Counted from the first letter of the stretch, positions 37,501-50,661 are shown. The stretch: DNA of 64,000 nt from Trichinella spiralis (GCA_000181795.3 CM012953.1:14049341-14113340); one strand, 5' to 3'. Numbers and translations: made by a program. Notes: a model not told the origin generated them from the sequence alone.

Positions 37501-40500
37501 TGGTCAAAAGGCCTCGAGTGATTGCTCTTTGGCTAGTTTGCCCTTTTGTTCAGAATCAGAAAACGGCTCAATGTCGAAAAGCGGCTAACTAACTACTTGC
37601 TAGATGTTGGAAAATTTGTCATCAATTTTCCTCCTCTGCTTGCTTGCTTATATCTTCGTTTATTTGAATCATCTTGACGATACATTGCACAAAAATTTCC
37701 ACTTCATTCACAGAAAAACAAATATTAAGCAACATTTTGAATATTGTGAAACATCCCGTCATTATTTTTCACAATGAAACACCACGACAACATTTACACT
37801 TTGGCTAATTTGCCCAAACCCAAACCATCTTATAAATATCACATCTGCTGCTTTTCGTTTCGTTGGCCCCTAATAGAGGATCAGTATTATATAAAATATG
37901 TAAGTTTGTTTTGCGAGTGGAAGTTTTAAAGGAAAATTATGCAATATTTTCCTCTTCAATTGTTTGCTTGTTCAGAAATATTGAATAATGAAATTGGACA
38001 AGTAACTTTGCAGACCCCCTGAGCATACTGTTTGTCAATATGTCATTCAGTATTGTTGGGTCGAGGCAGGGGTGAATGACTGTTGTAAATTTTTTTAGGT
38101 ACCCAACGGCCTTGAAGCGTCGAATCAGATGACCCCGACAAGCCCGCCGCCCGTATCGGCGCACTCAACACAAGACAAGCTGACCATGATGGAATTTGCG
38201 ATGCTTCATTTCCGTGAAGCGCAAAAGTAATTGTTCACATTTCAACAGAAAAGATAATATTCAAATCAATTTCAAATATTATTAATTTATTTCAATGAGC
38301 AAAATTATCTATTTCAATAATTTAACCAATCGAATAGAGATATTTGAATAGTTTTAAAAAAAATACAAGTTAAATCTGATTTTCAAAGCTGAAATTAATT
38401 AATTAATTAATTAATTAAAAAATAATAATAATAATTGATTTGTAAAGTATTTTATTTGAAAATAATTTCACAATGAAAAGAAGTAGAAAGCAATTTAATC
38501 ATTTTATTGAGTCGACAGTTGGTTCACGATGACTACGACAGTCAGTTCATTTAATTGTTATTGAATAAAATTCGCATAAAAATAAAATACAATTTTGTTC
38601 ATTTATTTCACCTAACTAACAATTGTAGGTTTTTAATTTATGCATTTCATTATTATCATTCTTTATCCTTATTCGAGGATGAAATGTTGGTTCTTTTCAA
38701 TTGCTTCTCTACTGAAATTTTATTCGACAAAAAAAGATTCAATTTTGATATAATTTACAACAATGTACTATTTTAATTGTTTTCATGTACGATAAAATTC
38801 AATTCATCATAGTCATAAGGTTAAATGTAATTTTCGTATTTACTTGTTTGCTTTTTTTCAATTTTCAGATATGAATCTACTCAAAATAGCACCTTAACTA
38901 CATTGAAAAGAAAATCAAGTAAGAATGGACAATAATTTATATCATTTTGGAAATTTAGTTCTAAATGTTATCCACTTTAAGAAAAAGAATGGACTTGGAA
39001 AGATGTAGCAGATCTTGTAAAATTTACAAAAGTAAGATGTTTATTTATGAATTATTTGTTGTAATTTTTCAATTCGTTGGTGTTGTTTTTCATTTTAAAG
39101 TTAATTGATTTCGTTGATAATTTTTTTACTGTACCTGTAGTCACCTATACAAAATCCGTTGCTGAAACTCGACAAAGGGGATGTTGGTAAATTGGCTGTT
39201 GACTGTTTCTTGAGTATGCATATTTTATAACTTGTTCAAATGTAATTGAATTTACATTGATTAAGATTTGATGATGTACATGGGTGATTATCCTTTGAAA
39301 AAGGATAACAACTATTTGGATTGTGTTTACAAAATAATGGCTGCATGCAGAGAGCATCCAATCTTGCGAGATGAAGTGTACTGTCAAGTGATCAAGCAGA
39401 TCACAAACAATAAAAGCTCCAAACCGTGAGTTGAACACTTTAATAATAATAAGAATTATGAAAAAGTGAAAAAAAAAGTTAATTTAGTGATAGCGCATTG
39501 ATGGGATGGAGAATGCTTTCCATTTTGACTGCTTATTTCGATTCGTCGGATGTTTTTCGGCCCTATTTGCAGAAATATTTGAGTGATTCAGCTAGCGACA
39601 ATAGAAGAGCTTATCACGGTAGCTTTTGAAAGTTTGAAAGATATTTTTCTTTGCACAATTTGCACACAATTCAGGCACTGCGATGGAATGTTTCCAAAAT
39701 TTTCGACAAACTTTACAATTCGGTGGTCGCCGATTCATTCTTAGTCCCCAAGAATTGGAATCAATATCGGTAAGTTCAATTTTTCAGTTTTGGTTATTTA
39801 TGCAATTTAATACTTTTTATTTGTCATTTTTAAATTCAAAAATAATTAATTTATTCATTTTATAGTTTTTCATTATTTATTTTATTATAAAAGACAGTTT
39901 CAATTGTTAAGAAGAAATTTTATAACTGAAACTTTTGTGCAAATCCAAAATCGACATAATAGCATATAATTTAATAGAATTCTTTTGTTGAAAGTCGACC
40001 AAATTTTAATTCACTATTTATAACAACAATATAGAATAATAGCAAAAAATTATAATAATAATAAAATGAGATTGAAATTATGAAGCATAATACAAAATTG
40101 TGCTGGTGTCAGCTATTTTTGAAACTGTTGAGGGATATTTTTACTGGAAAATTTAAGAATTGTATTTGTTGTAAGTAAATTTGAGATTTAATTAATTAAC
40201 TAATCCATTTATACTCCTCAGTAATTTGCATGAATTTATTTTCGTAATCAATTTTCAGCAAGGAAAAAATTTGAAAAGACAAGTTTACCATTTGCCAGGA
40301 GGCACGAAGAAAGTGATCAACACGAAATCTGTAACTGTTGTCGAAGAGATCATCAAAGAGTTGTGCATTGATTTGAATGTCAGAAGTTCTCTTGAGCAAC
40401 AAGAATTCAGTCTTTGTGTTGTAATCGAATCAGGTCTTTCAATGAATAATTAATAATATCTCTTTACAAAGAATAATAATTAAAAATTTTTTTTTTCAAA

Positions 40501-41750
40501 TTGCTATAGACAACGTCATGAGAATACTTTCTAATGATGAATACATTTTGGATATCACCAGTGAACTTGAAGAAATGAAAAGAGAATATTTTCTGCTTCT
40601 CAAAAGAATCGTTTGGATGCATCCATTAAGGAAAGATAGTGAACTTTACACGGATATCATGTTTTTCCAAGTAGAATTTTATTTTATTTTATTTTTTCAA
40701 ATATAATCATCAAACTAAACTGACTGAGATCAATCAATTAACAATTTTACAAAGTATAGGTTCTGCCTGATTATATAGAAGGGCTTTTGGTAGTAATGAG
40801 AGGACCAGATTCTGTTAGCGCAGCAACAATGGTAAGTTAGATTGGTAATTTTTTTTTCATTAACAAACTGAAGCTCATTAGCTTCACTTTCAGGATGACA
40901 TAGCTACTTTGGGTGCTTTGCTGGCATGTGCAGATGATGACTGGGATGGTCAGATGGTGACCACTCGGGATATTGTCCATCTTTTACCAAAAACTGTTCA
41001 CAACATTCGTCATGTCACTTTGGAATTGTGGACAGATCGGATAAATCAAAAACTTCGTCAACTTTCTTCCAAAACTTTACCAATTGTTGCACGAGCGAAA
41101 TTTTTGGGTATTCAATTGCCTACTTTATGTGCTTTTTGGTTTTGCTATTTTCTTCGATTGTAGACTTGTTGCAAACGTGGCCTTTGTTCGGTTCCACATT
41201 TTTTTACATTCCAGTAAGATTTTGTACAATTTAAAATTTTTGAATTACAATTGCAATTACAATTACAATGAACATTTTGTTGTTCTCATTTCAGAGTGTG
41301 TCTGATCCTAGAGCAAAAGGTGAATGCCTTATGGCGTTGAATCGTCATGGAGTGCAGTTTCTAGATATACACACTCATGTAATTAATACAAGCAAATTAA
41401 CTGCTTTGTTGAAAATATTCCACGACAATGTTCATTCATATTTAGGAAGTGTTGTTCGAATTTCGGTTGAATGAAATTTTGTCGACGCAAAAATCTTACC
41501 CCGATGGTACAGCGTCCATGAATCAGCAATCCGCAGTTGAACATATGGACATAAAAATTGGTAATATGCTACAACAACACGTTCTGACTCTTCGAACTGA
41601 TCAGGTATTTATTATATTTTTTTTCTATGTTGTATCTTATTATTATTGTCACTATTTGTCCAGGGTGCTGAAATTAGCAGATTGTTTGGTCAGTACATAT
41701 ACGTGGATAGTCAAAGCAGAGGACTTCTTGGTATCGAAGGAAAGCATTGA
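24383..41750 (+). CDS. Class XV-like unconventional myosin (motor, IQ, MyTH4, FERM-like, SH3, MyTH4, FERM)
   Basis: I joined 62 exons by GT-AG sites with phase kept throughout: 8,049 nt, about 2,682 residues. ATG 24383 begins MQAPIMEEKAEIF just before the myosin SH3-like N-terminal domain, so no long N-terminal extension as in the longest mammalian MYO15A form is seen. Domains: SH3-like 17-55, motor 55-733, IQ motifs 757-795, MyTH4 888-1095, long linker 1097-1788, FERM-like 1789-2037, SH3 2038-2105, MyTH4 2149-2349, FERM 2350-2682. The linker motif VDEFLDQLF with IKGGG, and a FERM-like lobe directly before SH3, point to class XV rather than class VII. Class XV motors carry cargo along actin bundles to protrusion tips. 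Exon coordinates are given in the domain entries. A few donor choices (exons 7, 30, 34, 41) are uncertain. Confidence 0.9.
26499..26570 (+). tRNA. Initiator tRNA-Met (CAU)
   Basis: 72 nt without intron. The acceptor stem AGCAGAG/CTCTGCT has the A1:U72 pair typical of eukaryotic initiators and ends in discriminator A. The anticodon stem holds GGG/CCC pairs next to the loop CCCATAACC, with anticodon CAT. The T-loop ATCGAAA (A54, A60) replaces the elongator TTC, which is diagnostic for the initiator. It lies inside intron 10 of the myosin gene (26461-26931), same strand. A TTTT tract follows at 26576-26579. Confidence 0.97.
28593..30272 (+). other. Myosin exons 18-26: neck IQ motifs and first MyTH4 domain
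   Basis: Exons: 28593-28768, 28829-28961, 29020-29101, 29277-29398, 29457-29555, 29609-29683, 29736-29896, 29958-30127, 30200-30272. Two IQ motifs are visible: VIIIQKYCRGLLARR (756-770) and ITHLQAIVRGSQAR (779-792), expected to bind calmodulin-type light chains. There is no long coiled coil after them. The MyTH4 domain runs from NKYAQQHFK through ILRYMND, the conserved block LRDEIYAQVINQI, GWRLLGLCASAFPP and YPPCILEHKAV, to TKAEEFAELALKNG. The donor of exon 22 (GTCTGC) is non-optimal. Confidence 0.85.
30327..34116 (+). other. Myosin exons 27-40: long low-complexity linker
   Basis: Exons: 30327-30667, 30726-30827, 30943-31038, 31267-31428, 31488-31586, 31639-31760, 31829-32006, 32071-32114, 32164-32268, 32671-32735, 32799-32940, 33060-33127, 33505-33548, 33610-34116. 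Exon 27 (GWTVSLECQDAVIRLNGNQ) resembles the segment after MyTH4 in class XV myosins, and exons 32-33 hold VDEFLDQLFNP and AATIKGGG. The rest is Ser-, Asn-, Gln- and Met-rich and looks unstructured. Exons 28-31 all start and end in phase 1. Exon 30 has a second, stronger donor at 31335. Exon 34 has a TAGCAG double acceptor. Exon 40 is ended here at GCGA/GTAATG (34116) because the next exon needs a phase-1 join; the frame stays open to 34157. Boundaries of the small exons 34-39 are the least certain. Confidence 0.7.
34179..35564 (+). other. Myosin exons 41-47: FERM-like lobes and SH3 domain
   Basis: Exons: 34179-34399, 34462-34600, 34672-34793, 34860-34981, 35061-35202, 35259-35379, 35437-35564. 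The FERM-like part reads WTLMIRKELFFPND, LDAIFYQIVRDTFNEKD, IARSWPLYFCRLYPV and HYVGISESGIWLID. The SH3 part reads KEYVRATADYITEEPNLLSF, RKGDIIQLV, GWLYGKINTKYGFFPKEHL, with the usual ALYDY-like start, RKGD and the second Trp/FFP signature kept. A run of Asp and Glu ends exon 47. Exon 41 could use a donor 9 nt downstream (34408), adding three residues. The order FERM-like then SH3 is that of class XV and class VII tails. Confidence 0.85.
35565..38098 (+). other. Large intron 47 of the myosin gene
   Basis: 2.5 kb, by far the longest intron of the gene. It holds a (GA)-rich and G-run stretch (37023-37060), a GATGT/TGTTGT repeat patch (37325-37418) and, near its 3' end, a possible alternative first exon (37774-37899, separate entry). 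Otherwise AT-rich. Confidence 0.6.
37774..37899 (+). CDS. Candidate alternative first exon of a short MyTH4-FERM isoform
   Basis: ATG 37774 opens 42 codons (MKHHDNIYTLANLPKPKPSY...) without a stop and ends TAT at a consensus donor GTAAGT in phase 0. The next myosin exon, 38099, also begins in phase 0, so the splice keeps frame and would give a protein of about 605 residues: this leader plus the second MyTH4 and FERM. A TGA lies in frame 27 nt upstream of the ATG with no AG between, so it cannot be an ordinary internal coding exon. TTCATTCACAG at 37703-37713 could serve as a trans-splice acceptor for a 60-nt leader. No direct evidence of expression; the open frame could be chance. Confidence 0.4.
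38099..41750 (+). other. Myosin exons 48-62: second MyTH4 domain and C-terminal FERM
   Basis: Exons: 38099-38226, 38869-38918, 38982-39031, 39141-39213, 39266-39425, 39488-39618, 39675-39769, 40259-40433, 40510-40670, 40760-40831, 40894-41107, 41164-41213, 41295-41378, 41446-41604, 41664-41750. MyTH4: MMEFAMLHFREAQKYE, WTWKDVADLVKFTKSPIQNPLL, MMYMGDYP, LRDEVYCQVIKQIT, GWRMLSILTAYF. FERM: the F1 lobe begins KRQVYHLPGGTKKVINTKS, followed by YFLLLKRIVWMHPL, QVLPDYIEGLL, TWPLFGSTFFYI and EISRLFGQYIYV, ending at TGA 41748-41750. This tail binds cargo in MyTH4-FERM myosins. Confidence 0.9.
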
Positions 41751-43827
41751 GGCGAATGTCAAATGTTAAATAATTTTGCTTAATTGAATAATTCAAGTTA
41801 TATATATATTTTTTTTTTCCTTTACCATCAAGCAAAAATGTACTTGCTTTCTATTCTATTCCGTTACTAGAATTTTAAATTGTTCTCAAAAAATGACCAA
41901 TAGCGTGTCAAATATTGAAAACGGTGCATAAAAAATAATTTCACGCAAAAATTGATGCCGCATGAATTTGTTTCTTTCATTCAATTAATTTTGTAAATTA
42001 GATAAATTGATAAAGTAAAAATTATTATAATATTTTTGTAACGCAGAAGAAAAAAAGAAGGTAACCTGATTATTATTATCATTAACTAAGCGATGGAACA
42101 ATCACCAGTGTAGAATTGTACCAATAAATTGGACATTATAATAATGCCATAAATAAATAAATAAATAAATAAATAAATAGATTCGAAGAAAAATGATATA
42201 TTTTTCTTTAACTTGATTAAACAGCTAATTGAATTGAATTATACTATGAAAATAGTGAAATAAACGGACCAATTTTAAAACTTTTAGTTAAAATATTTAT
42301 GCGAACATCTGTCACGTTGTCATTTCAATAAAGATTTAATTTGAGAAAAACCGTTGAAATATATGAATTTTGAAGTGAAGAAAAAGATTGAAAAAAGCAA
42401 ACATATGGAAAAAAGCAAGCAGTTATATTAATCTTTTGCGTAGACATTAAGAGAATGATGGCATGAGAATGGAATTTTAATTGTTGTTTAATAATAATTG
42501 TGTTGAAGAACATGTTGAAAATTTTTTCCAATATAAAGTGATGAATAAGAAAATAGCAGACGTCGATGCAGTCAGTCAGTGGTTGGCCATTTGTGACATT
42601 TTGATTTATATATTTATGATTATTATCAGTTTTACAAAACGATGCACGCAATGGTTGAAGAATGGTATATTTTCTTAATAGTATCTACAAATTATAATAA
42701 GGTTGTGCATTCAAAAATCCAGGTCACCCCTTGCTGCAAGCTGTCCAACCATTACGACAGAAGTGTCATTTTTACAAGCAAATATGCGGCAACATAAATG
42801 ACACATCAAGTGACAATGACCCAAGCCAGATGACGAATTCTTTTTATTGTCCATCATCATCATCATCATGATTGTTCTTATCATTGTGTGATTAATATTT
42901 TTCTTTTTATTTCTATCATCTGCAGCTAATCTATATTCTCATCTATATATTACCTTTAACTTAAATTTGAATCAATAAACTTCGAAACAATCATCTCATT
43001 TCAATACTTGCATGCTTGATTTGCAAAGAAAGCAATCAAATAAAAATATCTCTTTGTGAAATTTTATTTATTTATTTGTTGTTGTAATTGAAATTTTAAA
43101 TTCGTTCAAATTGATTTTTATCCCGAGAGTATATATAACATGGATCATAAGCTGAAATGAAATAAAATCAGGCAAACAAACCATTCCCAAATCGCCTATG
43201 ACAAGCATCATGTTTATTATGATGGTTGAATTGGTGACAATTGGTCATTAGAATGATTATTCAACTGACAGTGAAAATTGAAGATGTTCTTTTCAACAGT
43301 TTTCGTGTTTCAATGTGAGCTTAACCTTAAAATTCCCTATAGAAAAAGAAAAATATAAAAAAATTACATTTATAGAGGAATTGTAAAAATAGAAGTTGAG
43401 GAAAATAAGAAATTGTTTATTTATTTATTTATTGTTTGTTTATTTGTTCAAATTTATCATGATATATATGTATATGTCCTGTATGCCTGCTTTTTGGTAC
43501 AATTTGAAATTCATTATTTTGTAATGTAAGTGATGTAGAAATGGTTGCCAATTTGCATGTAACGGCTAATGAAATTTATAAATTATTTTTAGAAATTAAA
43601 ATAATTTCAACTGTCAAGTGAAAGAATTAAGCAAGTATTGTTGAGAAAATTACAATGACCAACATAAATTACATTTCAATGGAGAGCAACTAAATTAAGC
43701 AATTTGTTTAAAGAATTGCTTTTGCTTACAGCAAACAAAACATAAAAGCAAACTATGATTTAGCAATTTCAATTGCAACTTTCAAAAATTTAAAAAGAGC
43801 TTTTTTCATTTATCTACAACTGACTTT

Positions 43828-43828
<1 letters not shown>

Positions 43829-43873
<45 letters not shown>
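43829..43873. repeat. (TA)n microsatellite
   Basis: About 45 nt of uninterrupted TA dinucleotides in AT-rich non-coding sequence. Confidence 0.9.
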
Positions 43874-43876
<3 letters not shown>

Positions 43877-46800
43877 AAATAAAACTGAATATAAAATATT
43901 TAGAATATAAATATCTTTGATTTTTCCGTATATCATTTTAATCTTGGATTTCATACAAATCATTCGTACTAAAATTTATTTATTATAATTATTTTTTTCC
44001 TTTTATATTTATTGAACGAAAATGTTTTAATATTAAAAAAAAGAAATAAAAACAATATTGAACACTTAAAAAAGTATAAAAATAATTTAAAGTAAGAAAA
44101 ATGAATAAACAAATCACAATCATATTAATATTATCCTTGTCAACTTTTAAATGTTTAAAATAGAAGCGGACAAAAGTTTCTACTTGAAATTATAAATTAG
44201 CCTGTTTAATATTGTTTACTAACCAAGTTAACAATTTTCTGTAGACTAACTAGTTTCGATGATCAATTTCAATTGCTATGCAATAAATTTGTAGTGTCTG
44301 CATTATTACATTAATAAATATAATTATAGGTCGATAAAAATGGCAAACAAGCTGAACCAGTCAGTCATTTATGATAGCTGTGAATTTTCACCCATATGCA
44401 CTGTCATAATATTCATCAAAAAAATGGATAAAATTCATAATCAAAAAAATTACATCATTCATTCATCAGTAAAGATTGAAATGAATAAGCCACAATCAGC
44501 CGGCGGCAATAAACATTAGTATACCAATAATTTTGCTAAACAGATGTACTGTAGTATAATTTATAGAAATACATGCATATATGTGCATATATTTTTATTT
44601 TATGATTTGCAGAGCATCATTTCAATTTTAGGGTCGTTCTGTTGATCATTTAACAAAGAGTAATGGGCTCATAAAGTTTGCAAATACGAGCAGTGGTCTT
44701 ATGCAGTAAAATAAATAATGCAATTTCCGTTGACAGTGATTTTGCAAATTTTCTGCTTTAATTTAAATCATCATCATCTGCACCAGTTGGCTTTTTTATA
44801 CGTTATTTATTTATTTGCAAAAAATAATTTGCTTAGTTGCATTTTTATTTTCAAACCATGCGCAAAAATTGAATTGTTACTTTTTGTTTATTTGTTTCAA
44901 TAAATATTTAAATCCATTTAATATGAAGGCGGATAGTCTTTTTATTGTTCAATATTATTTATTTTTGAAAAATGAATTTTAAAAAGTGAAAAAAATTTAA
45001 AAATAAAGAGAAAGAAACTGTTGTTTCTTTGAAAAATTTCGGTGAATCATCACAGATTTTACCAGCAGTATGCATTAAATATTATATGTGATATTTTTAA
45101 CACTTTTCAAACAATGCATGTTCGGTTTTAAATGTTGAAATTATTGAAAAATTTTTCAAACGTCCGTCCATTTTGCAAAAGTAGCATTATTGCTATATAG
45201 CTAGTTAATTTGTTGGAAAATATTCTTCAATAATCGACTACAATAGTTGGCATTATTTTTGATAAAAATAATTGTTTGACCAGTTGATTTTCGATGAATC
45301 ATCCAATTTATTTAAATAAAAAATTACAATCAGAAAAAGATGCACTCTATAACTTTCGTATATCAAAATTATGTAAAGTTTGTGAACTTTTTATAATTAA
45401 GAATGTGAATTTGAAATTTTTAAATTATCGATCGATAAATAGAATAAATTTATGTTTATTATCAATGAATGATATTTAAATTATTTGCAAATCAGATGCA
45501 ACAACAACAACAACTGCATTAATGAATCTAATATTAATAAATGTTATGAACAACGATGGAAAAAACAGATTGTGACAACAATGTGTGTGACAAATTGCGT
45601 AATGTGAAAACAAAAAAGCATGTTTCAAATAAATAAATTTAAATAAAAACTTTTTTGATAAAATCTTCAACTAGTATAATGGTAGTAGAAGTTGAAAAAT
45701 TGGCATTTCAAATTCAATTTCAAGGTACGTCACGCAATGAAAATTTTTGGAAGCTTGCTAGAATGGTTGAGCGTGTTGTTATCAGATGCTTTATTGAATA
45801 AATGATGAAGGTACTATTACAAAATTGAATTCTCGATTTATTCAATTCCTGTTCTTGTATTCTTATCTAGAAAAAATAGGCTTCATTTCATAATTAATTA
45901 TTTATTAATTTTATTGTTTCGAAAAATGAAATTCATTTTTATATTGTATTCATCATAATCTAATTAGCATAATAATAATATGTGATTTTGTCACGGTTGA
46001 AAAATGTTTTTTCTTGTTTTTTACTTTTTGTGTGTGCTATTTTGAAAAATGCATTTTGCAAACAAGCAAAGCGCAATAAAATTGGTGTCAAATAATTTTC
46101 CATACCGACTGGTGAAATGCATTTTCCACTCATTCTAAATACTAGCTATAACGTTAGAACAAAAATTTCGAATCTTTTCAAATTATCCCAACAATGATGA
46201 TTTTTGTTTTACAATTTATGTGTTCATTACCATTTGCAGTTTATTTTATTAACTTAAATTTAATTTGCATTATTAATTAAAAAAATCAGTCAATCAATCA
46301 ATCAATGGTGATTTTCAGCTGCTTCATATAGTAGTGAGCGTTGTGAAGCTTGTAAAGCAACATTAGCAATAAAGATCGACTATTATCATCATCATCAGCA
46401 ATTGATAAAATGTTTCAGTGTTTTGTGGTTGTATCAGTTGTTTAGGATCGTTGTGCAAATGTCAAAAAGTGAAGCTTAAATAACAAAATATCCACCATCA
46501 GCATAATAATAATAATAATAATAATAAGCAACAGCGTTTTGTAAGATGTAGTAGTGGATGAAAAAAAAGTTAATAATCATAAATAAAATTTCTCCAAATA
46601 TCGATAGAGTGGATTTTCTTTTTGAATTGAAGCATTCTGTTTTTTTGCTTTTTACAATTTTCATAAAGTGAAAAATAAAGTTATCATCCAGGGTGGTCAG
46701 TTCGATAATGCAATTTGGCTTATTAAAGTAGCATAGATGTTGTGTGAATGAACAAATGAATGGTTCCCAAAAGCAATATACATCATGCCAATGGATGTTG

Positions 46801-49752
46801 CCAATTTTCTTTTGTGCTTACTCTGCATGCGTTCTTCCTTCTCACTGAAGAAAGAAAGGAAGGAAGAATATTCAGAACAACTAGCTTGGTATAGAATTGA
46901 TACATTCAATTGCACATTGACCTTTGCTCAACAAACAAACAAAAAAAATACAAAAAATTGAAAACAAAAAAATTAAATAAATAAATAACCAACCAATGCC
47001 TTCAATATTAAAAATATATTAGAAAATGTATTTAATATTTTTGTAATTTATTCTACTGTATACTGTATTGTATTGTATTGTCTTGTCTTGTACAGTATTG
47101 AGCACAATATTCATCAACAATAGTATAATAATAGAGTATTTGTTCAATCTTTGTTTCACTTATTGCAATTCTGTTCAAACAGTCTAAATACAATTTATAG
47201 CAGCGGAGCATGATGAATCACGGACGGCTGAGAGAATAATAATTAACTTTTCATTGTATTAATTTGATTACCATGTGGAAAATGTTGAATATGCTCTTTC
47301 AGAAATGACATGTGTAAAGCTTTTATTATAAACATCACACATTTATTACCGGACATTGATTTAAAAACAAACGATAGAATTTCAAATGATCCTTTCAAAA
47401 CAACTTATTCATATTATTAGCACAGAAATTATTTATACCTTGTAAGAAAATTGGACGATCACTGTCAATGAACAATGGACAATCCCCGTTTATATTCCAG
47501 TATACTACATGCACATGCATAGATGCACAATACATTAAAGCAGTTTATTTCTGCACCACCCTCATGTGTCTTTGATTTCAACAAAACAAACAATTCAATA
47601 TCAACAAATATCAATCTTTATATGCAGTATATAAATTTCATTTATTATCAAAAACTAATCATATCTTTAAAAAGTAATTTTTTCTTTTCAACAATAGCAG
47701 AAGTGAAAAACAAAAAAATCAAGCAATACTATATTATTATTATTATCTTACGGGGTGAAAGTGAATGATCAAACAATAATTTAAATGAAAAATCAGTTAA
47801 GAGCAGCTGACATGATCATTGTGAAAGAAAGAACTTTGCAGTAATGGATTATTACTGGGAAGATATTGCTGTAATAAGTTTTACATATGCCATGAAAATA
47901 AGAATAAGCCCATCGGCTAATACTAAGCATCATCATCAATTGCATAAAATAAATAAACTCAGGATCAGTTCTTTTCTATTTTTTCTATGCTTAATCAAAG
48001 AGAAAAGTTACGACTTTTGTGAAAAATACCAACGACCAGTTTTGTGAAAGAAGCACAGGAAATTTTTCCATTATACAAAGCAAGGCTATTTTTAAAACAT
48101 TAAAAAGAAAAAAAAGTAGTTCGCTTACCTCTTTTTTTAAATAAATATTAAATTCAATTTATTTCGCAAATGTAATTCAATTTTGAAATTAAAAAAAGAA
48201 TAATAATTTCACCTTATGAAATTGTGCCAAAAAAATATTGCCAATCAATCAATTCATCCAGTGAATAATTTGATCCAATAAATAATGTTGAATAAGAAAT
48301 TTTTCATTCAGTCAAGAATTAATTTAAACATTTTAATGAAGAGTAAGTAAATATTTTTTCAAATTAATTTTATATTTTATAGGCAAGTTGTTTTATATGA
48401 ATTTTTGGAGATTTAAAAAATTTAAACGACAACAAAGAAAAGTTTCTTGGACTTTGCAATAAATAAATATGGAATAAAGTAAAAGATGGAGAAATGTAAT
48501 AATTAATCAATTAATTATTTTATTAAACCATCTTTTTTGTTTCGTTTTTCAAAAAGTAGTGTTACTTGGAAAAGCTTGAAACAACGCTTGAAAAGCTGCA
48601 AGAGCGGTGCAAAATAATAAATAGAAAATGTTGAATGTGAAACGGATCATGACGGATCGAAGCTTAAGAGAATTAAAAAAGCCTCTTCTTTGCAAAATTT
48701 CAAAAATAGCAACCACTTTCAGCAAGTGTTGTTGTTCTAAATTGCAAATGCAAATTCTTTGCAATCATCAAAGCCAATCTGTCAGTACAATGTGTTACGC
48801 ATCTCAATTTCAATATGACAATTTTGAAACATATTTTTAATCGGACTATTTTTCCATCAAACATATTTTTATTTTTATTAATTCATTTATTTATTAACAA
48901 ATAATATAACACTATTTTTAAATTTCTTTAGCCATTGAAAAGATTAATAATTATTACCACAATTACGACGACGAAATCATCCAAAATGAAAACAATCATT
49001 CATCCATCCATCCAACCATTTTTGCACACCTCTCAAAACTTTTTGTTTACCAATTTTATTTTTAATTCAATAAATCATCCTTCGCATGAAATATAATTTT
49101 GTTTCTTTATAAAATTTTTGTTTTAAAAAAATCATCTTCATAAAAAACGACAAATTATTTTCTCAGTAAATAAAACAATAAATACAGTTGGTATATATAT
49201 AATGAATTTCAATATATTTGTTCATTTTTTTTATTTTTATAAAATCTATATGTCCGCAAGTAATGTAATTTTTGAAAAATCTGTGCATGCGTGTGAACTT
49301 TTCTGCTTTGTACTTTGAAAAATAAACCAATGAGTGCCAAATTTCAAGAATAAATTAATAAATTTAAAAAAGGTTAAAAGTTTGCAACTATTAACAACAA
49401 GAAAAATTAATAATAAACTGAAACTGAATTTATTTTTTATAATGCTAAATAAAATCACGCTGTTATTGGTCGTTAAAACGCACAATCATCGTTTCAATTC
49501 CAGCAGGCCGGATAATTGCTTGCTGCGTAAAAATTATTTCAACGCGTTTACACACAGACATTTATTCGACCATTGATTGCAAATTTAATGTTGTGTCATT
49601 AAATTTTAGTTGTTTGCTCAGCGGAATCGCATATCTCTCGTCTGCTGCTCATAGCTTCGCTATTTACAAGCAAGCGGCTCCAAAAGATGCAAAGAATCAT
49701 TTTCACAAATGTCAAATATTAGCTATATTCAAAGAAATCACTTTCTCACTCA

Positions 49753-49776
49753 CTCTCTCTCTCTCTCTCTCTCTCT
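49753..49776. repeat. (CT)n microsatellite
   Basis: About 12 CT units within a longer pyrimidine-rich stretch (49741-49782). Confidence 0.85.
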
Positions 49777-50630
49777 TTCTCTAATTGACAAATATACTTT
49801 TGCGTTTTCTTAAAAATTATTACATTTTTTTCATTTTTCTTTACACTTATTATTGTCATTTGTTAAAAAAATTAATTTTTGTTGTGTATAAATTTGTAAA
49901 CAATTTTTGCAATTTTACATTATTTTTTACAGGACAGAATTCAAATTTCACCAGTGACTATTTAAAGAAAAACGAAAAACCTCATTACATGCAATATTCA
50001 TTCATTTTAATAACATCCATTATTAGAATGCTGAATGGACATTTCAAATTGATTTACTTTATTTGCATTGTTCATAATGAGCATGCTCTTTTCACAATAT
50101 TATAACATGCTTTCAAATTGTACTCCCACTCAAAGTTGACAATCATATAAATATCAACGCTCTTTTACATGTATATGTAAAAGATGATTGGCTGCAAATT
50201 TGATCGTTTAATTGCTAATCGAAAAATGTCATTCACTGTTTAATCACAAGTGAGCACAGATGAAACAAAGTTTCCAATTATTTATTATCACAATCTGTTG
50301 AACAATACTTTTTCTATTTTCATATTTTCAAACAATTTTTCTTTTTTTACGTTTGTCAATTTTAAGTGACGATTAAAAAAGAATATTGAAATTAATTTTA
50401 CTAAAATGAACATATTATTTAAAAAGTGATAATTTTTGAATTTACAATTTTATTGTAAAAGAGACTGTCAAAATTTCGTTCAAAAGGTGAACATCTGTTT
50501 ATAATTTGTTCCTCAATGTCACAGTTAATTAGTGATTAATTTATGAAAAGCAGCAAATTATCCCAACATAACAACTGCTACTTATGAAGCAATTTAGCAG
50601 TGACAGTGTTCATGATCATCATGTCAGAGC

Positions 50631-50631
<1 letters not shown>

Positions 50632-50661
<30 letters not shown>

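Noticed and set aside
24383-41750. Class VII myosin
   Set aside because: The long linker with VDEFLDQLF/IKGGG and the partial FERM lobe before SH3 fit class XV better; phylogeny would settle it.
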